Source: Gammaproteobacteria bacterium
GTDB taxonomy: Bacteria > Pseudomonadota > Gammaproteobacteria > Pseudomonadales > Halieaceae
Reading direction: 5' to 3'
DNA length: 64,000 bases
Assembly: GCA_030426545.1 (NCBI GenBank)
Contig: JAUHYL010000010.1
Coordinates: forward strand, 1-64,000
Of this stretch, positions 26,584 through 36,637 are shown one piece after another. A program made the position numbers and the translations under genes. Below the pieces are notes generated by a model. The model was not told the origin of the DNA and did not search any database. It was given only the letters and a program-made list of their open reading frames with translations. Positions within the stretch are counted from its first letter, which is position 1; each line of letters begins with the position of its first letter.

Positions 26584-27498
26584 TCAGGGCGTCAATTCTT
26601 CCTGCTCAGCGCCTTCTTTCACCGGAATCATCAGGTCTTCCTTGCTGACGCCCATGGTGAGCAACACATTCGCCGCCACATAGATGGACGAGTAGGTACC
26701 AATGGCGACACCCACTATGAGCGCAATCGCAAAACCGCGAATAATCTCCCCGCCGAACATGGCCAGGGCACCCAGCACCAGCAGGGTCGTAAATGACGTT
26801 ACCAACGTGCGGCCCAGCGTTTCCGTCAGGGAAATGTTGATGACTTCCAACGGCTCTGCGCGCCGCAACTTGCGAAAATTCTCACGGATACGGTCAGACA
26901 CCACAATCGTGTCGTTCAGCGAGTAACCGATCACCGCCAGTAGTGCCGCGAGCACCGTCAGATCGAACTCCAGACCTGTCACCGAAAAGAAACCGAGGGT
27001 AATCAGCACGTCGTGCACCAGCGCCACCACGGCACCCACCGCAAACTTGAACTGAAATCGGAACGCGATGTAAAGCATGACCAGCGCCAGGGCAAGTAGC
27101 ATCGCCAGCCCACCCTGCTCGCGCAGCTCATCGCCCACCTGGGGACCGACGAATTCGATGCGGCGCAATTCGACCGTCTCGCTATAGGACTCCTGCAGCA
27201 ATACCAGCAGTTCAGCGCCCTGCTTGTCAGAGTAGCCCTTGGGAAGCCGTATCAGCACATCCTTGTCGCTGCCGAAACTGACGACAATAGCCCCTTCGTG
27301 GCCGGCGTCCTGCAGCGTCTGACGAATAGCATTCAAATCAGCGCTGTCGCTGTAGTGCACCTCTACCAGCGTACCGCCGGTAAAATCCAGACCCCAGTTC
27401 AGCTGGTTCACGGCCAGCCAGGCAACGGACAGGAGCACGAGCGCTATCGAGATCGCTGCGGCCAGCTTGCGCCGGCCCATGAAGTTGATGGTTTTCAT
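26584..27498 (-). CDS. secF: protein translocase subunit SecF
   Basis: A 304-residue inner-membrane partner of SecD, which pulls proteins out of SecYEG using the proton gradient. It has the N-terminal helix, the LDFTGGTLVEV signature of the periplasmic P1-like domain and five later membrane helices with SLNDTIVVSDRIREN. Its ATG overlaps the secD stop (ATGA). The C-terminal tail is acidic (VKEGAEQEELTP). Confidence 0.98.
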   Translation of the reverse strand: MKTINFMGRRKLAAAISIALVLLSVAWLAVNQLNWGLDFTGGTLVEVHYSDSADLNAIRQTLQDAGHEGAIVVSFGSDKDVLIRLPKGYSDKQGAELLVLLQESYSETVELRRIEFVGPQVGDELREQGGLAMLLALALVMLYIAFRFQFKFAVGAVVALVHDVLITLGFFSVTGLEFDLTVLAALLAVIGYSLNDTIVVSDRIRENFRKLRRAEPLEVINISLTETLGRTLVTSFTTLLVLGALAMFGGEIIRGFAIALIVGVAIGTYSSIYVAANVLLTMGVSKEDLMIPVKEGAEQEELTP

Positions 27499-29396
27499 GC
27501 CTCGGCCCCCTGCGGCGTCGCATTGCGGCCGCCTATCGACAGGCTTCTCACCCGACGGCCGCCATAGATTAGATTGACCAGCGCGCGGGTACCTACAATC
27601 GCGGTGAACATCGAGGTGACAATACCGACAGACAAGGTCACGGCAAAGCCCTTCACAGGCCCGGTACCGACGGCATAAAGGATCAGCGCGACAATCAGCG
27701 TCGTAATATTGGCATCAAGAATCGTGGCCACCGCACGCTCAAACCCGGCGTGAATCGCCATCTGCGGGGAGAGCCCATTGCGCAGTTCCTCCCGAATACG
27801 CGAAAAGATCAGCACGTTTGCATCCACCGCCATGCCCACAGTCAGCACGATACCTGCAATGCCGGGCAGGGTCAGTGTCGCGCCAAGGATTGACATCACC
27901 GCGATCAGCAACACGAGGTTACAACTCAGGGCAATAACCGCCGCGACGCCAAACACCCGGTAGTAAAGCACCATAAACAACGCGACAAGCGCCAAACCGA
28001 TCTGCACCGACTTCACACCGAGACGAATATTCTCCGCACCCAACGAGGGCCCCACGGTGCGCTCCTCAACAAAGCTGATAGGCGCCGCCAGGGCACCTGC
28101 GCGCAGCATCAGCGCCAGTTCGGACGCCTCGCCGGGACTGTCCAGGCCGGTAATCTGGAAAGAGGCACCCAGGGCCGACTGAATCACCGGCGCCGTGAGT
28201 AGCTTCTTCTCGTCATAGGGCATTTTCACCGCCACTTCAACGCCGTCTTCACCGGTTTCATAACGAGTGCGGTACTTGCGCTCGATAAACAATACGCCCA
28301 TACGGCGCTTGATATTGTTGCGCGTTGCCCGCGACATGGCCTGGCCACCCTCGCTGTCCAGGCTGATGTTGACGTTTGGCTGTCCGTTCTGGTCAAAGCT
28401 GGCCGCGGCATTATTGACCCGCTCGCCGGTAATAATGACATCGCGCTCCAGCCATTCACTGCTGCCGGCCCGATCAGGGCTGCGGTAATCAAAGCGTTGT
28501 CGCTCAGAGGGCAGTGCGTCACTGCGCGCCACCAGCCTGAACTCGAGATTGGCGACCTTGCCCAGGATGCGCTTCGCTTCTGCAGTGTCCTGAATCCCGG
28601 GAAGCTCGACCACGATGCGATTCTGGCCCTGGCGCTGCACCAGCGGTTCGGATACACCCAACTCATTCACTCGATTGCGCAACGTCGTGAGGTTCTGACT
28701 GACAGCGTAGTCGGCGATCTCGCTGCGCGTCTGCTCGGTCATACTGGCGTAGATGATCCAGTTATCGTCAGCATCGACGCGGTCAAGCATCAGCGCCGGG
28801 TAGGCTTCCGCGATCACGGCGCGCGCTGCTTCGCGCAGTTCCTCCGTCTTGAACTTGCCCTCTATCCGTCCCTTATTGTCAAACCCCACAAAGCCGCGAA
28901 TACGCTCCTCGCGCAGCAGGCGCTTGACCTCGTTAAGCTGGGTTTCCAGACGGCGCTCCATCGCCGCATTCACATCCACTTCCAGTTTGAAGTGCACACC
29001 GCCGCTGAGATCCAGCCCCAGTTTCATCGGCTGGGCGCCATAATCGCTGAGCCAGTCAGGTGTGGTCGGCGCGAGGTTGAGCGCGATAATAAAGCCATCA
29101 CCCAGGGCCTTGGATACCGCGGCCTGGGCTATAAGTTGCTTCTCGGCGTTACGCAATCGCACCAGGGCATTGCGCCCGCGGGGGTCGATCATCTCACCGA
29201 AGTGATCGATGCCTGCCTCCTCCAGCGCACGGGTGACGCGGCCCAGCGTTTGCTCATCGATAACCTGGGCGCTGCTGTCGCCGGTAATCTGCAGCGCTGG
29301 ATCCGGCGCATACAGATTGGGAGCGGCGTAGAATGCGCCCAACGAGAGCACAAACAGCACGAGCAGGTATTTCCAAAGGGGGTACTTGTTCAGCAT
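27495..29396 (-). CDS. secD: protein translocase subunit SecD
   Basis: A 633-residue inner-membrane protein, slightly longer than the 615-residue E. coli SecD. It has an N-terminal helix, a large periplasmic region with GLDLSGGVHFKLEVD, and the six-helix membrane domain with VGMAVDANVLIFSRIREEL, which carries the proton-relay residues. It begins about 120 bases downstream of a consensus promoter and overlaps secF. yajC and tgt, which commonly precede secD, are not in front of it; purL is. Confidence 0.98.
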   Translation of the reverse strand: MLNKYPLWKYLLVLFVLSLGAFYAAPNLYAPDPALQITGDSSAQVIDEQTLGRVTRALEEAGIDHFGEMIDPRGRNALVRLRNAEKQLIAQAAVSKALGDGFIIALNLAPTTPDWLSDYGAQPMKLGLDLSGGVHFKLEVDVNAAMERRLETQLNEVKRLLREERIRGFVGFDNKGRIEGKFKTEELREAARAVIAEAYPALMLDRVDADDNWIIYASMTEQTRSEIADYAVSQNLTTLRNRVNELGVSEPLVQRQGQNRIVVELPGIQDTAEAKRILGKVANLEFRLVARSDALPSERQRFDYRSPDRAGSSEWLERDVIITGERVNNAAASFDQNGQPNVNISLDSEGGQAMSRATRNNIKRRMGVLFIERKYRTRYETGEDGVEVAVKMPYDEKKLLTAPVIQSALGASFQITGLDSPGEASELALMLRAGALAAPISFVEERTVGPSLGAENIRLGVKSVQIGLALVALFMVLYYRVFGVAAVIALSCNLVLLIAVMSILGATLTLPGIAGIVLTVGMAVDANVLIFSRIREELRNGLSPQMAIHAGFERAVATILDANITTLIVALILYAVGTGPVKGFAVTLSVGIVTSMFTAIVGTRALVNLIYGGRRVRSLSIGGRNATPQGAEA

Positions 29397-29515
29397 AAGC
29401 TTGCTCTGGTCGAGGCGACAGCGCGTTGCTGTCGTTGCGTTCTATGAGTTGGGTTGCGCTTCACTTGAGTTCCGCCAGGCCGCTGTTGCTTATTCGACCC
29501 GACAAAAAGGGCGCC

Positions 29516-29543
29516 ATTATAAGGTAACGGTATGGGGTCACAA
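29516..29543 (-). promoter_or_regulatory. sigma-70 promoter for secD-secF
   Basis: On the minus strand TTGTGA (29543-29538), a 16-base spacer and a perfect TATAAT (29521-29516), immediately after the purL stop codon. This implies secDF is transcribed on its own, not only by read-through from purL. Confidence 0.7.
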
Positions 29544-29549
29544 GGGGAC

Positions 29550-32500
29550 TTATTCAAGCCAGCAGCGCGCATTGCGAAACAGGCGCAACCAGCCACCGTC
29601 CTCCCCCCAGTCGCCAGGCGCCCAGGAATGCTGCACGGTGCGATATACACGCTCGGGATGCGGCATCATGATCGTGGCCCGGCCATCAAGGCTGGTCAGC
29701 CCCGCAATGCCCGCAGGTGATCCATTGGGGTTGGCCGGATAACGCTCGGCCACGGCGAGGTCGTTCTCCAGGTATCGCAGGGCAACCGTACCCGTCGCTT
29801 CGCAGGCCGCAAGCGACGCATCGTCGTGAAATTCAGCTCTACCCTCCCCGTGCGCAACGGCAATGGGCAGGCTGGATTCCGCCATGCCCGCAAGCAGCAT
29901 CGAGGGCGTATCCTCGATACGCACTAACGACAGTCGCGCCTCAAACTGTTCAGAACGGTTGCGCACAAAGCGCGGCCAGTGGTCGGCACCGGGGATTAGT
30001 GTTTTCAGGGCGGAGACCATCTGGCAGCCATTGCACACACCCAGCGTGAACGTGTCACTGCGCTCAAAGAAGGCGGCAAACCTGTCGCGCACGGCGTTGT
30101 TGTACAGAATCCCTTTGGCCCACCCCTCGCCCGCGCCCAGCACATCGCCGTAGGAAAAGCCCCCGCAAGCCACCAGGCCGCGTAGATCACTCAAATCCTG
30201 TTGGCCGGACAGAATGTCGCTCATATGCACATCCACCGGCGTAAATCCGGCGCGGTGAAAAGCCGCCGCCATTTCTACGTGCCCATTGACGCCCTGCTCG
30301 CGCAGGATCGCCACCCTGGGCCGTACACCCGTGGCAACGTAGGGGGCGCAGATGTCTTCCGCCGGGTCGAAGCTGAGCGCTGCGCTGAGCCCCGGATCAT
30401 CCTGCGCGCTGCGCGCGTACTCCTCTTCGGCGCAGGCGGGATTGTCGCGCAGCGCCTGCAATTCGTAGCTGGTGCGAGACCACAGCTGCTGCAGCCGCGC
30501 GCGGCTGTCCTGCAACAACACAGCGCCCGAACTGGCCAGGCATACAGCGTCCCCGGCAACCGCAGTGCCGATTTCATACAGGCATTCGCCCAGCCCCAGG
30601 TCGTCGGCTCGCTGCCTGAACGCCTGCAGGTGCGCTGCGGGCAACTGAATCACTGCGCCCGCTTCCTCGTTAAACAGCGCGGACAGGTGCTCACCCGGCA
30701 CATCGGCCAGTTCAATATCCAGGCCACAGCGTCCGGCAAACGCCATCTCCAGCAGCGTAGTGAACAACCCGCCGTCTGAACGGTCGTGGTAGGCCAGGAT
30801 GTCGCCGCGCTGCAAGAACTCCTGTACCAGGATGAAAAACGCTTTCAGATCCTGCGCCGACTCCATATCGGGCACTGTGTCGCCAAGTTGTCCGCAAACC
30901 TGGGCCAACGCAGAGCCGCCGAGCCTGTTCCGCCCGCGACCGAGATCCAACAACAAAAGCCGCGCATCCGCCTGCAGTTGCAGTTGCGGTGTCAGCGCAA
31001 GGCGCACGTCGGTGACCGGACTGAAGGCAGAGACGATCAGCGACATCGGCGCAGTCACCGCTTTGTCCTCGCCGTCCTCCTGCCAGGTGGTGCGCATCGA
31101 CATGGAGTCCTTGCCCACCGGTATCGTGATACCGAGCTGCGGACAGAACTCCATACCCACGGCTCTCACCGTGTCGAACAGGACCTCGTCCTCCGCGCCA
31201 TGGCCAGCGGCACACATCCAGTTGGCGGACAGCTTGATGTCGCTGATGGCGTTGATGGCTGCCGCGCTGATGTTGGTAATCGCCTCGGCGACCGCCATGC
31301 GCCCGGAGGCCGGGCCATCCAGCAGCGCCAGCGGTGTGCGCTCACCCATCGACATTGCCTCACCGGCATAGCTGTCGTAGGACACTGTCGTCACAGCACA
31401 GTCAGCCACCGGCACCTGCCACGGGCCCACCATCTGATCCCGTGCGACCATGCCCGTCACCGTGCGATCGCCTATGGTAATGAGGAAGTTTTTACTCGCC
31501 ACGCTGGGCAACTGCAGCACTCGCTCGACCGCTTCAGCAAGGGAGAGTGTCAACGCCAGTGCCGGCCGCGCGAAGTGCTGGCGCTCCACTTGCCGGTGCA
31601 TGCGCGGCGGCTTGCCGAACAACACGGACATCGGCAAATCCACCGGCTCATTGCCGAATTCACGATCTGACAGTCGCAGGTGCAGCTCCTCGGTTGCTTC
31701 GCCGACCACCGCGTAGGGGCAGCGCTCACGCGCACAGATAGCCTCAAACTGAGCCAGGTTCTCCGGCTCAACCGCGAGAACGTAGCGCTCCTGCGATTCG
31801 TTGCACCAGATTTCCAGCGGCGACATGCCCGGCTCGTCGCTGGGCACTTCGCGCAATTCGAAGCTGCCGCCACGCCCGCCATCTTTCACCAGTTCCGGCA
31901 GGGCGTTGGACAGGCCGCCCGCGCCCACATCGTGTATGAACGCGATAGGGTTTGCCTCGCCCATCTGCCAGCAGCGGTCAATGACTTCCTGGCAGCGCCG
32001 TTCGATCTCCGGGTTCTGGCGCTGCACAGAGGCAAAATCCAGGTCCTCGGCACTCTGTCCGCTGGCCATGGACGAGGCAGCACCGCCACCCAGGCCAATA
32101 AGCATCGCCGGCCCACCGAGCACGATCAGTTTTGCGCCGGGATGGTATTCGCCCTTCTGTACATGCTCCTCGCGCACATTGCCGTAACCGCCAGCGATCA
32201 TGATGGGCTTGTGGTAGCCGCGCACCTCGTTGCCGGCGCCTCCGGGCACGGACATCTCCAGGCTGCGGAAGTAGCCACACAGATTGGGACGTCCGTACTC
32301 ATTGTTGAAGGCAGCGCCGCCTATCGGGCCCTCCAGCATGATATCCAGTGCGGACACAATGCGGCCAGGCTTGCCGTAGTCTGATTCCCACGGTTGCAGG
32401 TAGCCCGGAATTCTAAGGTTTGACACAGAAAACCCCGTTAGACCGACCTTCGGCTTGGAGCCCCTGCCAACGGCGCCCTCATCGCGGATTTCACCCCCGG

Positions 32501-33458
32501 AGCCTGTGCCCGCGCCTGGGAAGGGCGCGATTGCAGTGGGGTGATTGTGCGTTTCCACCTTCATCAGCAGGTGAATACTCTCTTCACTGAAGCCGTACTC
32601 TGCACTCTCGGGATCGGGGTAGAACCGCCCTGCCCTGTGCCCACGCACCACTGCGGCGTTATCTGAGTAAGCAGACAACACGTCCTGCCCACCGCATTCG
32701 TAGGTGTTGCGAATCATGCCGAACAGCGACAGTGGCTGAGGCTGGCCATCGATGGTCCAGTCGGCATTGAATATCTTGTGGCGGCAGTGTTCCGAGTTGG
32801 CCTGGGCAAACATCATCAGCTCGACATCGCTGGGGTTGCGTCCAAGCCCCGTGAAACTGTGCACGAGATAGTCGATTTCATCCGCCGCCAGCGCCAGACC
32901 CAGCGATTGGTTAGCCTCCACCAGTGCGTCACGCCCCCCACCGAGCAGATCAATCGTCCGCAAGGGTCGCGGTGCGGCCTGTGAGAACAGCACCTCGGCG
33001 TCCGCCTCGCTGGCGAGGACAGATTCCGTCATTCGATCGTGAATAACACCCAGCAGGCTCTGCCTCGCTTCTGCGGACAGATCCGCGGGGAGTGCGAAGT
33101 ACCAGGCGACACCCCGCTCAAGGCGCTCCACTTCGGCCAGCCCACAGATATGGGCGATGTCAGTGGCCTTGCTCGACCAGGGGGAAATGGTGCCGGGGCG
33201 CGGGACAACCAGAAAGCAGGTGCTGCCGGACAATTCACCTCTGGCCAGCGGTGCTGCTTCGGGGCCGTAGGTGAGCAGACCCTCCAGAATAGACAGCTGT
33301 TCTGCACCGGGCTTGCCATCCAGACTGGCGTCAAATTGCGCAAAATGCAGAAACTCGGTGTGCAGAAGTTGAATGCCGGGATGAATATCTGACAACTTCT
33401 GCGCCAGCTTCGCCACGCGAAACGCGGACAAAGCGGGGCTACCACGCAGGGTCAACAT
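29550..33458 (-). CDS. purL: phosphoribosylformylglycinamidine synthase (single-chain PurL)
   Basis: A 1302-residue enzyme of purine synthesis that converts FGAR, ATP and glutamine to FGAM. The large proteobacterial form (E. coli 1295) is present: an N-terminal PurS-like domain, two AIR-synthase-like halves with [20 protein letters not shown] and [11 protein letters not shown], and a C-terminal glutaminase domain with catalytic Cys in [11 protein letters not shown] and the [10 protein letters not shown] histidine. The ATG at 33458 is preferred; a TTG in frame lies nine bases upstream. It is divergent from mltF, as in many gammaproteobacteria. Confidence 0.98.
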   Translation of the reverse strand: MLTLRGSPALSAFRVAKLAQKLSDIHPGIQLLHTEFLHFAQFDASLDGKPGAEQLSILEGLLTYGPEAAPLARGELSGSTCFLVVPRPGTISPWSSKATDIAHICGLAEVERLERGVAWYFALPADLSAEARQSLLGVIHDRMTESVLASEADAEVLFSQAAPRPLRTIDLLGGGRDALVEANQSLGLALAADEIDYLVHSFTGLGRNPSDVELMMFAQANSEHCRHKIFNADWTIDGQPQPLSLFGMIRNTYECGGQDVLSAYSDNAAVVRGHRAGRFYPDPESAEYGFSEESIHLLMKVETHNHPTAIAPFPGAGTGSGGEIRDEGAVGRGSKPKVGLTGFSVSNLRIPGYLQPWESDYGKPGRIVSALDIMLEGPIGGAAFNNEYGRPNLCGYFRSLEMSVPGGAGNEVRGYHKPIMIAGGYGNVREEHVQKGEYHPGAKLIVLGGPAMLIGLGGGAASSMASGQSAEDLDFASVQRQNPEIERRCQEVIDRCWQMGEANPIAFIHDVGAGGLSNALPELVKDGGRGGSFELREVPSDEPGMSPLEIWCNESQERYVLAVEPENLAQFEAICARERCPYAVVGEATEELHLRLSDREFGNEPVDLPMSVLFGKPPRMHRQVERQHFARPALALTLSLAEAVERVLQLPSVASKNFLITIGDRTVTGMVARDQMVGPWQVPVADCAVTTVSYDSYAGEAMSMGERTPLALLDGPASGRMAVAEAITNISAAAINAISDIKLSANWMCAAGHGAEDEVLFDTVRAVGMEFCPQLGITIPVGKDSMSMRTTWQEDGEDKAVTAPMSLIVSAFSPVTDVRLALTPQLQLQADARLLLLDLGRGRNRLGGSALAQVCGQLGDTVPDMESAQDLKAFFILVQEFLQRGDILAYHDRSDGGLFTTLLEMAFAGRCGLDIELADVPGEHLSALFNEEAGAVIQLPAAHLQAFRQRADDLGLGECLYEIGTAVAGDAVCLASSGAVLLQDSRARLQQLWSRTSYELQALRDNPACAEEEYARSAQDDPGLSAALSFDPAEDICAPYVATGVRPRVAILREQGVNGHVEMAAAFHRAGFTPVDVHMSDILSGQQDLSDLRGLVACGGFSYGDVLGAGEGWAKGILYNNAVRDRFAAFFERSDTFTLGVCNGCQMVSALKTLIPGADHWPRFVRNRSEQFEARLSLVRIEDTPSMLLAGMAESSLPIAVAHGEGRAEFHDDASLAACEATGTVALRYLENDLAVAERYPANPNGSPAGIAGLTSLDGRATIMMPHPERVYRTVQHSWAPGDWGEDGGWLRLFRNARCWLE

Positions 33459-33597
33459 GCTGTGCAAAACTCCGGGGGAGACTGTCGGAAAGGCGGCATT
33501 GTACTGTATTTGCCTGCGCTCCGTTAGCCGAAAATGCCCGTCCGCGGTGACGCACTTTCACCGCGAATTCACCCGTCAGGCGAGCTAAACTGCAGCC

Positions 33598-35028
33598 ATG
33601 TCAAAAACCCTCTTTTACCTGCTGATGCTCGCCCTTGCACTGGGGACGCCGGGCTGCGCTCGCAAGGATGCGCTGGACGATATCGAGCACAGCGGCAAAC
33701 TGCGTGTGGTAAGCCGCAACAGTCCCACCACGTACTATCTCGACAAAAACGGCCCCGCAGGTTTCGAGTATGAACTCGCGCAACGCCTGGCCAGGGAACT
33801 GAAGGTGGAGCTTAAAATCGAACCCGCTTTCAGCCTGCAGGAAATTTTCGATCGCCTCACGCGGCATGAGGCCCACATCGCCGCTGCAGGTCTTACACGT
33901 ACCGAAAGCAGGGCCGCGCTGTATCCCCACACGCTGGCATACGACACGCTGGTTACACAGGTTGTCTACCGGGCAGGCAAATTTCGACCACGTCAGGTTG
34001 AAGAACTGCTGGGCATGCGCATCGTCACACTGGCCAACTCCAGCCATGCCCAGGTGCTCCAGGAATTGCAGCAGAGCGCCTTGCCAGAGCTTGAGTGGGA
34101 GGAGCTCAGCGAGGGCGATACGATGGAACTGCTGGAACGGGTGGACTCCGGTGAAGCCGAGCTGGCGCTCATCGACTCCAGCGAGTTCGAGGTGCAGCAG
34201 AGCCTGTACCCCCGGCTGAAAGTGGCCTTCGACCTGACAGAAGAGCAGGACATGGTCTGGTACCTGCCCCCCGGGCCGGAGTACAGCGGGCTGTTGGAGA
34301 GGATCAATACCTTCATCGCGCAACTCAAGGCGACTGGCGAACTCGCCCGCCTGCGAGAGCTGCACTTCGGCCACACTGAAGGCTTCTCCCGTATCAGCTC
34401 GCACACGTTCACCCGCAAGATGCGCAGCGCACTCCCGCGCTACGAGGCACTGATCAAGCGAGTGGCCAAGGAGTACCAACTGGACTGGCAACTGCTCGCC
34501 GCCATCGCCTACCAGGAGTCGCACTGGAATCCGCGCGCCCAGTCCCCCACCGGGGTGCGCGGAATGATGATGCTGACCCTGCCCACTGCCAGAGAGTTGG
34601 GGGTAGACAACCGCCTGGATGCGGAGCAGAGCCTGCGCGGTGGAGCGCGTTACTACAAAAATATGAAGCGTCGCCTGCCGCCCGATATCAAGGAGCCGGA
34701 CAGAACATGGATGGCCCTGGCGGCTTACAACATCGGCATGGGTCACCTGGAAGACGCACGCATTCTCACCGAGCGCGATGGCAGCGATCCGCACCTTTGG
34801 AGTGAGGTGATGCAGCGTCTGCCGCTGCTGCAGAAAAGCGCGCACTACAAAACAACCCGCTATGGCTACGCCCGGGGGCGCGAGGCTGTCACCTACGTGC
34901 AGAACATCCGGCATTACTACAATATTCTGCAGTGGCAGGATATTTCACAGCAGCAGGCGCTACCGCCAGTCGAGGCAAGCGATCATTTACCGGCGCGACT
35001 CGGCGAGGTTTCGCTAAAGGCGTTATAG
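33598..35028 (+). CDS. mltF: membrane-bound lytic murein transglycosylase F
   Basis: A 476-residue outer-membrane lipoprotein that cleaves peptidoglycan to 1,6-anhydro products. It has a signal peptide ending in GTPGC, an ABC-type solute-binding domain (about 35-265, regulatory in the family) and an SLT domain with catalytic Glu307 in AYQESHWNP, then SPTGVRGMMML and YNIGMGHLEDAR. It is divergent from purL, the usual gammaproteobacterial arrangement. Confidence 0.96.
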   Translation: MSKTLFYLLMLALALGTPGCARKDALDDIEHSGKLRVVSRNSPTTYYLDKNGPAGFEYELAQRLARELKVELKIEPAFSLQEIFDRLTRHEAHIAAAGLTRTESRAALYPHTLAYDTLVTQVVYRAGKFRPRQVEELLGMRIVTLANSSHAQVLQELQQSALPELEWEELSEGDTMELLERVDSGEAELALIDSSEFEVQQSLYPRLKVAFDLTEEQDMVWYLPPGPEYSGLLERINTFIAQLKATGELARLRELHFGHTEGFSRISSHTFTRKMRSALPRYEALIKRVAKEYQLDWQLLAAIAYQESHWNPRAQSPTGVRGMMMLTLPTARELGVDNRLDAEQSLRGGARYYKNMKRRLPPDIKEPDRTWMALAAYNIGMGHLEDARILTERDGSDPHLWSEVMQRLPLLQKSAHYKTTRYGYARGREAVTYVQNIRHYYNILQWQDISQQQALPPVEASDHLPARLGEVSLKAL

Positions 35029-35034
35029 CAAGTG

Positions 35035-35050
35035 GCCTGCAGACGCAGGC
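35035..35050 (+). terminator. hairpin after mltF, possible terminator
   Basis: A perfect 6-bp stem GCCTGC / GCAGGC with loop AGAC starts seven bases after the mltF stop. It almost copies the core of the terminator at 9752-9778 but has no T tract. Confidence 0.4.
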
Positions 35051-35132
35051 ATCACCAGCGCCGCTCACATTGACACCGGGGCATATCACGGCTATCCCTT
35101 AAACAGGAGTCAATTGCTGCGCGGTGATGATC

Positions 35133-35921
35133 ATGGAGCGAATCAGAGGGATTGCAATTGGCCTGGTGCTGTCCTGGCTGTGTATGGGCGCACAGGCTGC
35201 CCCCATCACACTGGTGCCGACGGCGAGCGGCGAGTTGGTGGAGAAGCAACAGTGCGCGAGTCCGGGGTGCTTCTCGCTGGACTTTGAATACCGCAACCCC
35301 CTGCAGTCACTGAGTTACAGCTCAACACTGGTCCCGGGCGACGGGCGAGTCAACACCGGCCTGGGATACCTTGTTTTCGACCTGAGCGGCCTCACTGCGA
35401 GCACCGAGAGCGCGCATCTGCGACTTGATCTCAACTATTCCCAGGCAGTCGATCCAGCGCTAACTGTCGCGGCACTGCCGCCGTCCATTGTCGGCGCGTT
35501 GACGGGGATTGCGCCGGGCTCGACCACAGTTTCTTTCTTTGACATGACCCCTGGGGGGATTGCCGCATTCGCGGCGGCAGGGACGCTATACAATGCTATC
35601 GGCACCGGCGCCATGCTCGGTTCCCTGGGTACGTCGGGCCCCTTCAATGGCGTCATTGATATATCCCTGAACAGCGAAGCGCTCAGCCAGATCAACGCGA
35701 CGGGCGGGCTCTGGGGAATCGGCCTGCGCTGGACGCCCACACCTGTTGGAACCATTTTTAATTCAAGCGATTTGATTGAATTCAACTCGGCGCCACAGTT
35801 GCTGCTGACGCAAACGGCAGAAGCGCCGCTTCCCGGCAGTCTGGCCCTGTTCGCACTGGCCGTACTACTGCAACTGCACAGGCTATCAGTACGCCAGCGC
35901 AACGCTGCGACCGCGGCCTGA
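35133..35921 (+). CDS. secreted protein with PEP-CTERM-like C-terminal anchor
   Basis: About 262 residues: an N-terminal signal peptide (IAIGLVLSWLCMGAQA), a beta-rich exported domain with phrases such as LGYLVFDLSGL and SAHLRLDLNYS, and a C-terminal tripartite tail EAPLPGSLALFALAVLLQLH followed by RLSVRQR. The tail (Pro motif, hydrophobic helix, basic end) fits the PEP-CTERM/exosortase sorting pattern, including the common PLPGSLAL variant. The start is uncertain: GTG 35124, ATG 35127 and ATG 35133 are in frame, and the AGGAG at 35105 is rather far. The middle resembles extracellular carbohydrate-binding or DNRLRE-like domains only vaguely. No exosortase gene lies in the window. Function unknown. 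Confidence 0.7.
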   Translation: MERIRGIAIGLVLSWLCMGAQAAPITLVPTASGELVEKQQCASPGCFSLDFEYRNPLQSLSYSSTLVPGDGRVNTGLGYLVFDLSGLTASTESAHLRLDLNYSQAVDPALTVAALPPSIVGALTGIAPGSTTVSFFDMTPGGIAAFAAAGTLYNAIGTGAMLGSLGTSGPFNGVIDISLNSEALSQINATGGLWGIGLRWTPTPVGTIFNSSDLIEFNSAPQLLLTQTAEAPLPGSLALFALAVLLQLHRLSVRQRNAATAA

Positions 35922-36002
35922 TCCCTGCCACAAAACGCTTGAAGACTCACCCCTGTGACCGCCGCCGTGTGCGTGAACACAGCAGACCCTGAAACGCCGC
36001 AC

Positions 36003-36455
36003 TCAGCGTCGCGCCCGAAAAAACCCCTGCAGCAGATCAGCGCTTTGCGCTTCCAGCACACCACCGGTCCACTCCACCTTGTGATTAAACCAGTCTTGCT
36101 CCAGCAAGGTCGCATTGCTGGTAATGATGCCGGCTTTCGGCTCGTAAGCGCCAAATACCAGACGTTGGACGCGACTATGCACCAGGGCACCCGCACACAT
36201 CGTGCACGGCTCCAGAGTGACGTAAAGCGTTACACCCGGGAGCCGGTAGTTTTGCGCCGCTCTCGCCGCATCGCGCAGGGCGACCATCTCGGCATGGGCG
36301 CTGGGGTCGCTGTGAGTAATGACCGTATTCCATCCCTCGCCCAGCAGCTCACCGTCCCTGACCACCAACGCGCCGACGGGCACTTCACCCAAGTCACCGG
36401 CCCTCCTGGCCAGCTCCAGCGCACGCTGCATCCACTGCTCGTCCGACGGTATCAC
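36003..36455 (-). CDS. tadA: tRNA adenosine(34) deaminase TadA
   Basis: A 150-residue zinc deaminase that makes inosine at the wobble position of tRNA-Arg. It has the catalytic HAEMVAL and zinc-binding PCTMCAGALVHSR motifs, plus family sequence WMQRALELARRAGDLGEVPVG. It is on the minus strand between unrelated plus-strand genes, so it is probably transcribed alone. Confidence 0.97.
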   Translation of the reverse strand: MIPSDEQWMQRALELARRAGDLGEVPVGALVVRDGELLGEGWNTVITHSDPSAHAEMVALRDAARAAQNYRLPGVTLYVTLEPCTMCAGALVHSRVQRLVFGAYEPKAGIITSNATLLEQDWFNHKVEWTGGVLEAQSADLLQGFFRARR

Positions 36456-36637
36456 GCTAACCCTTTGCTCCTGTTCACGGGCGAGATGAGCAGCACTGGC
36501 AGCCTCCGCCGGAGAAGCTCCCGGCTGGGGAATTTACTTTCCCACGGACGCCCGATAGAGTGACCCGCCGGCAGCATCAGGAGGTACTGACAATTACTAT
36601 CGTTCAACATCATGCCCTGGCTCGTGTCCACAAACGC

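Noticed and set aside
28497-29447. 316-residue open frame opposite secD
   Set aside because: SecD is unmistakable; the antisense frame shows no recognisable motif.
33601-34914. 437-residue open frame opposite mltF
   Set aside because: MltF has signal peptide, solute-binding and SLT motifs; the opposite frame is a codon-bias shadow.
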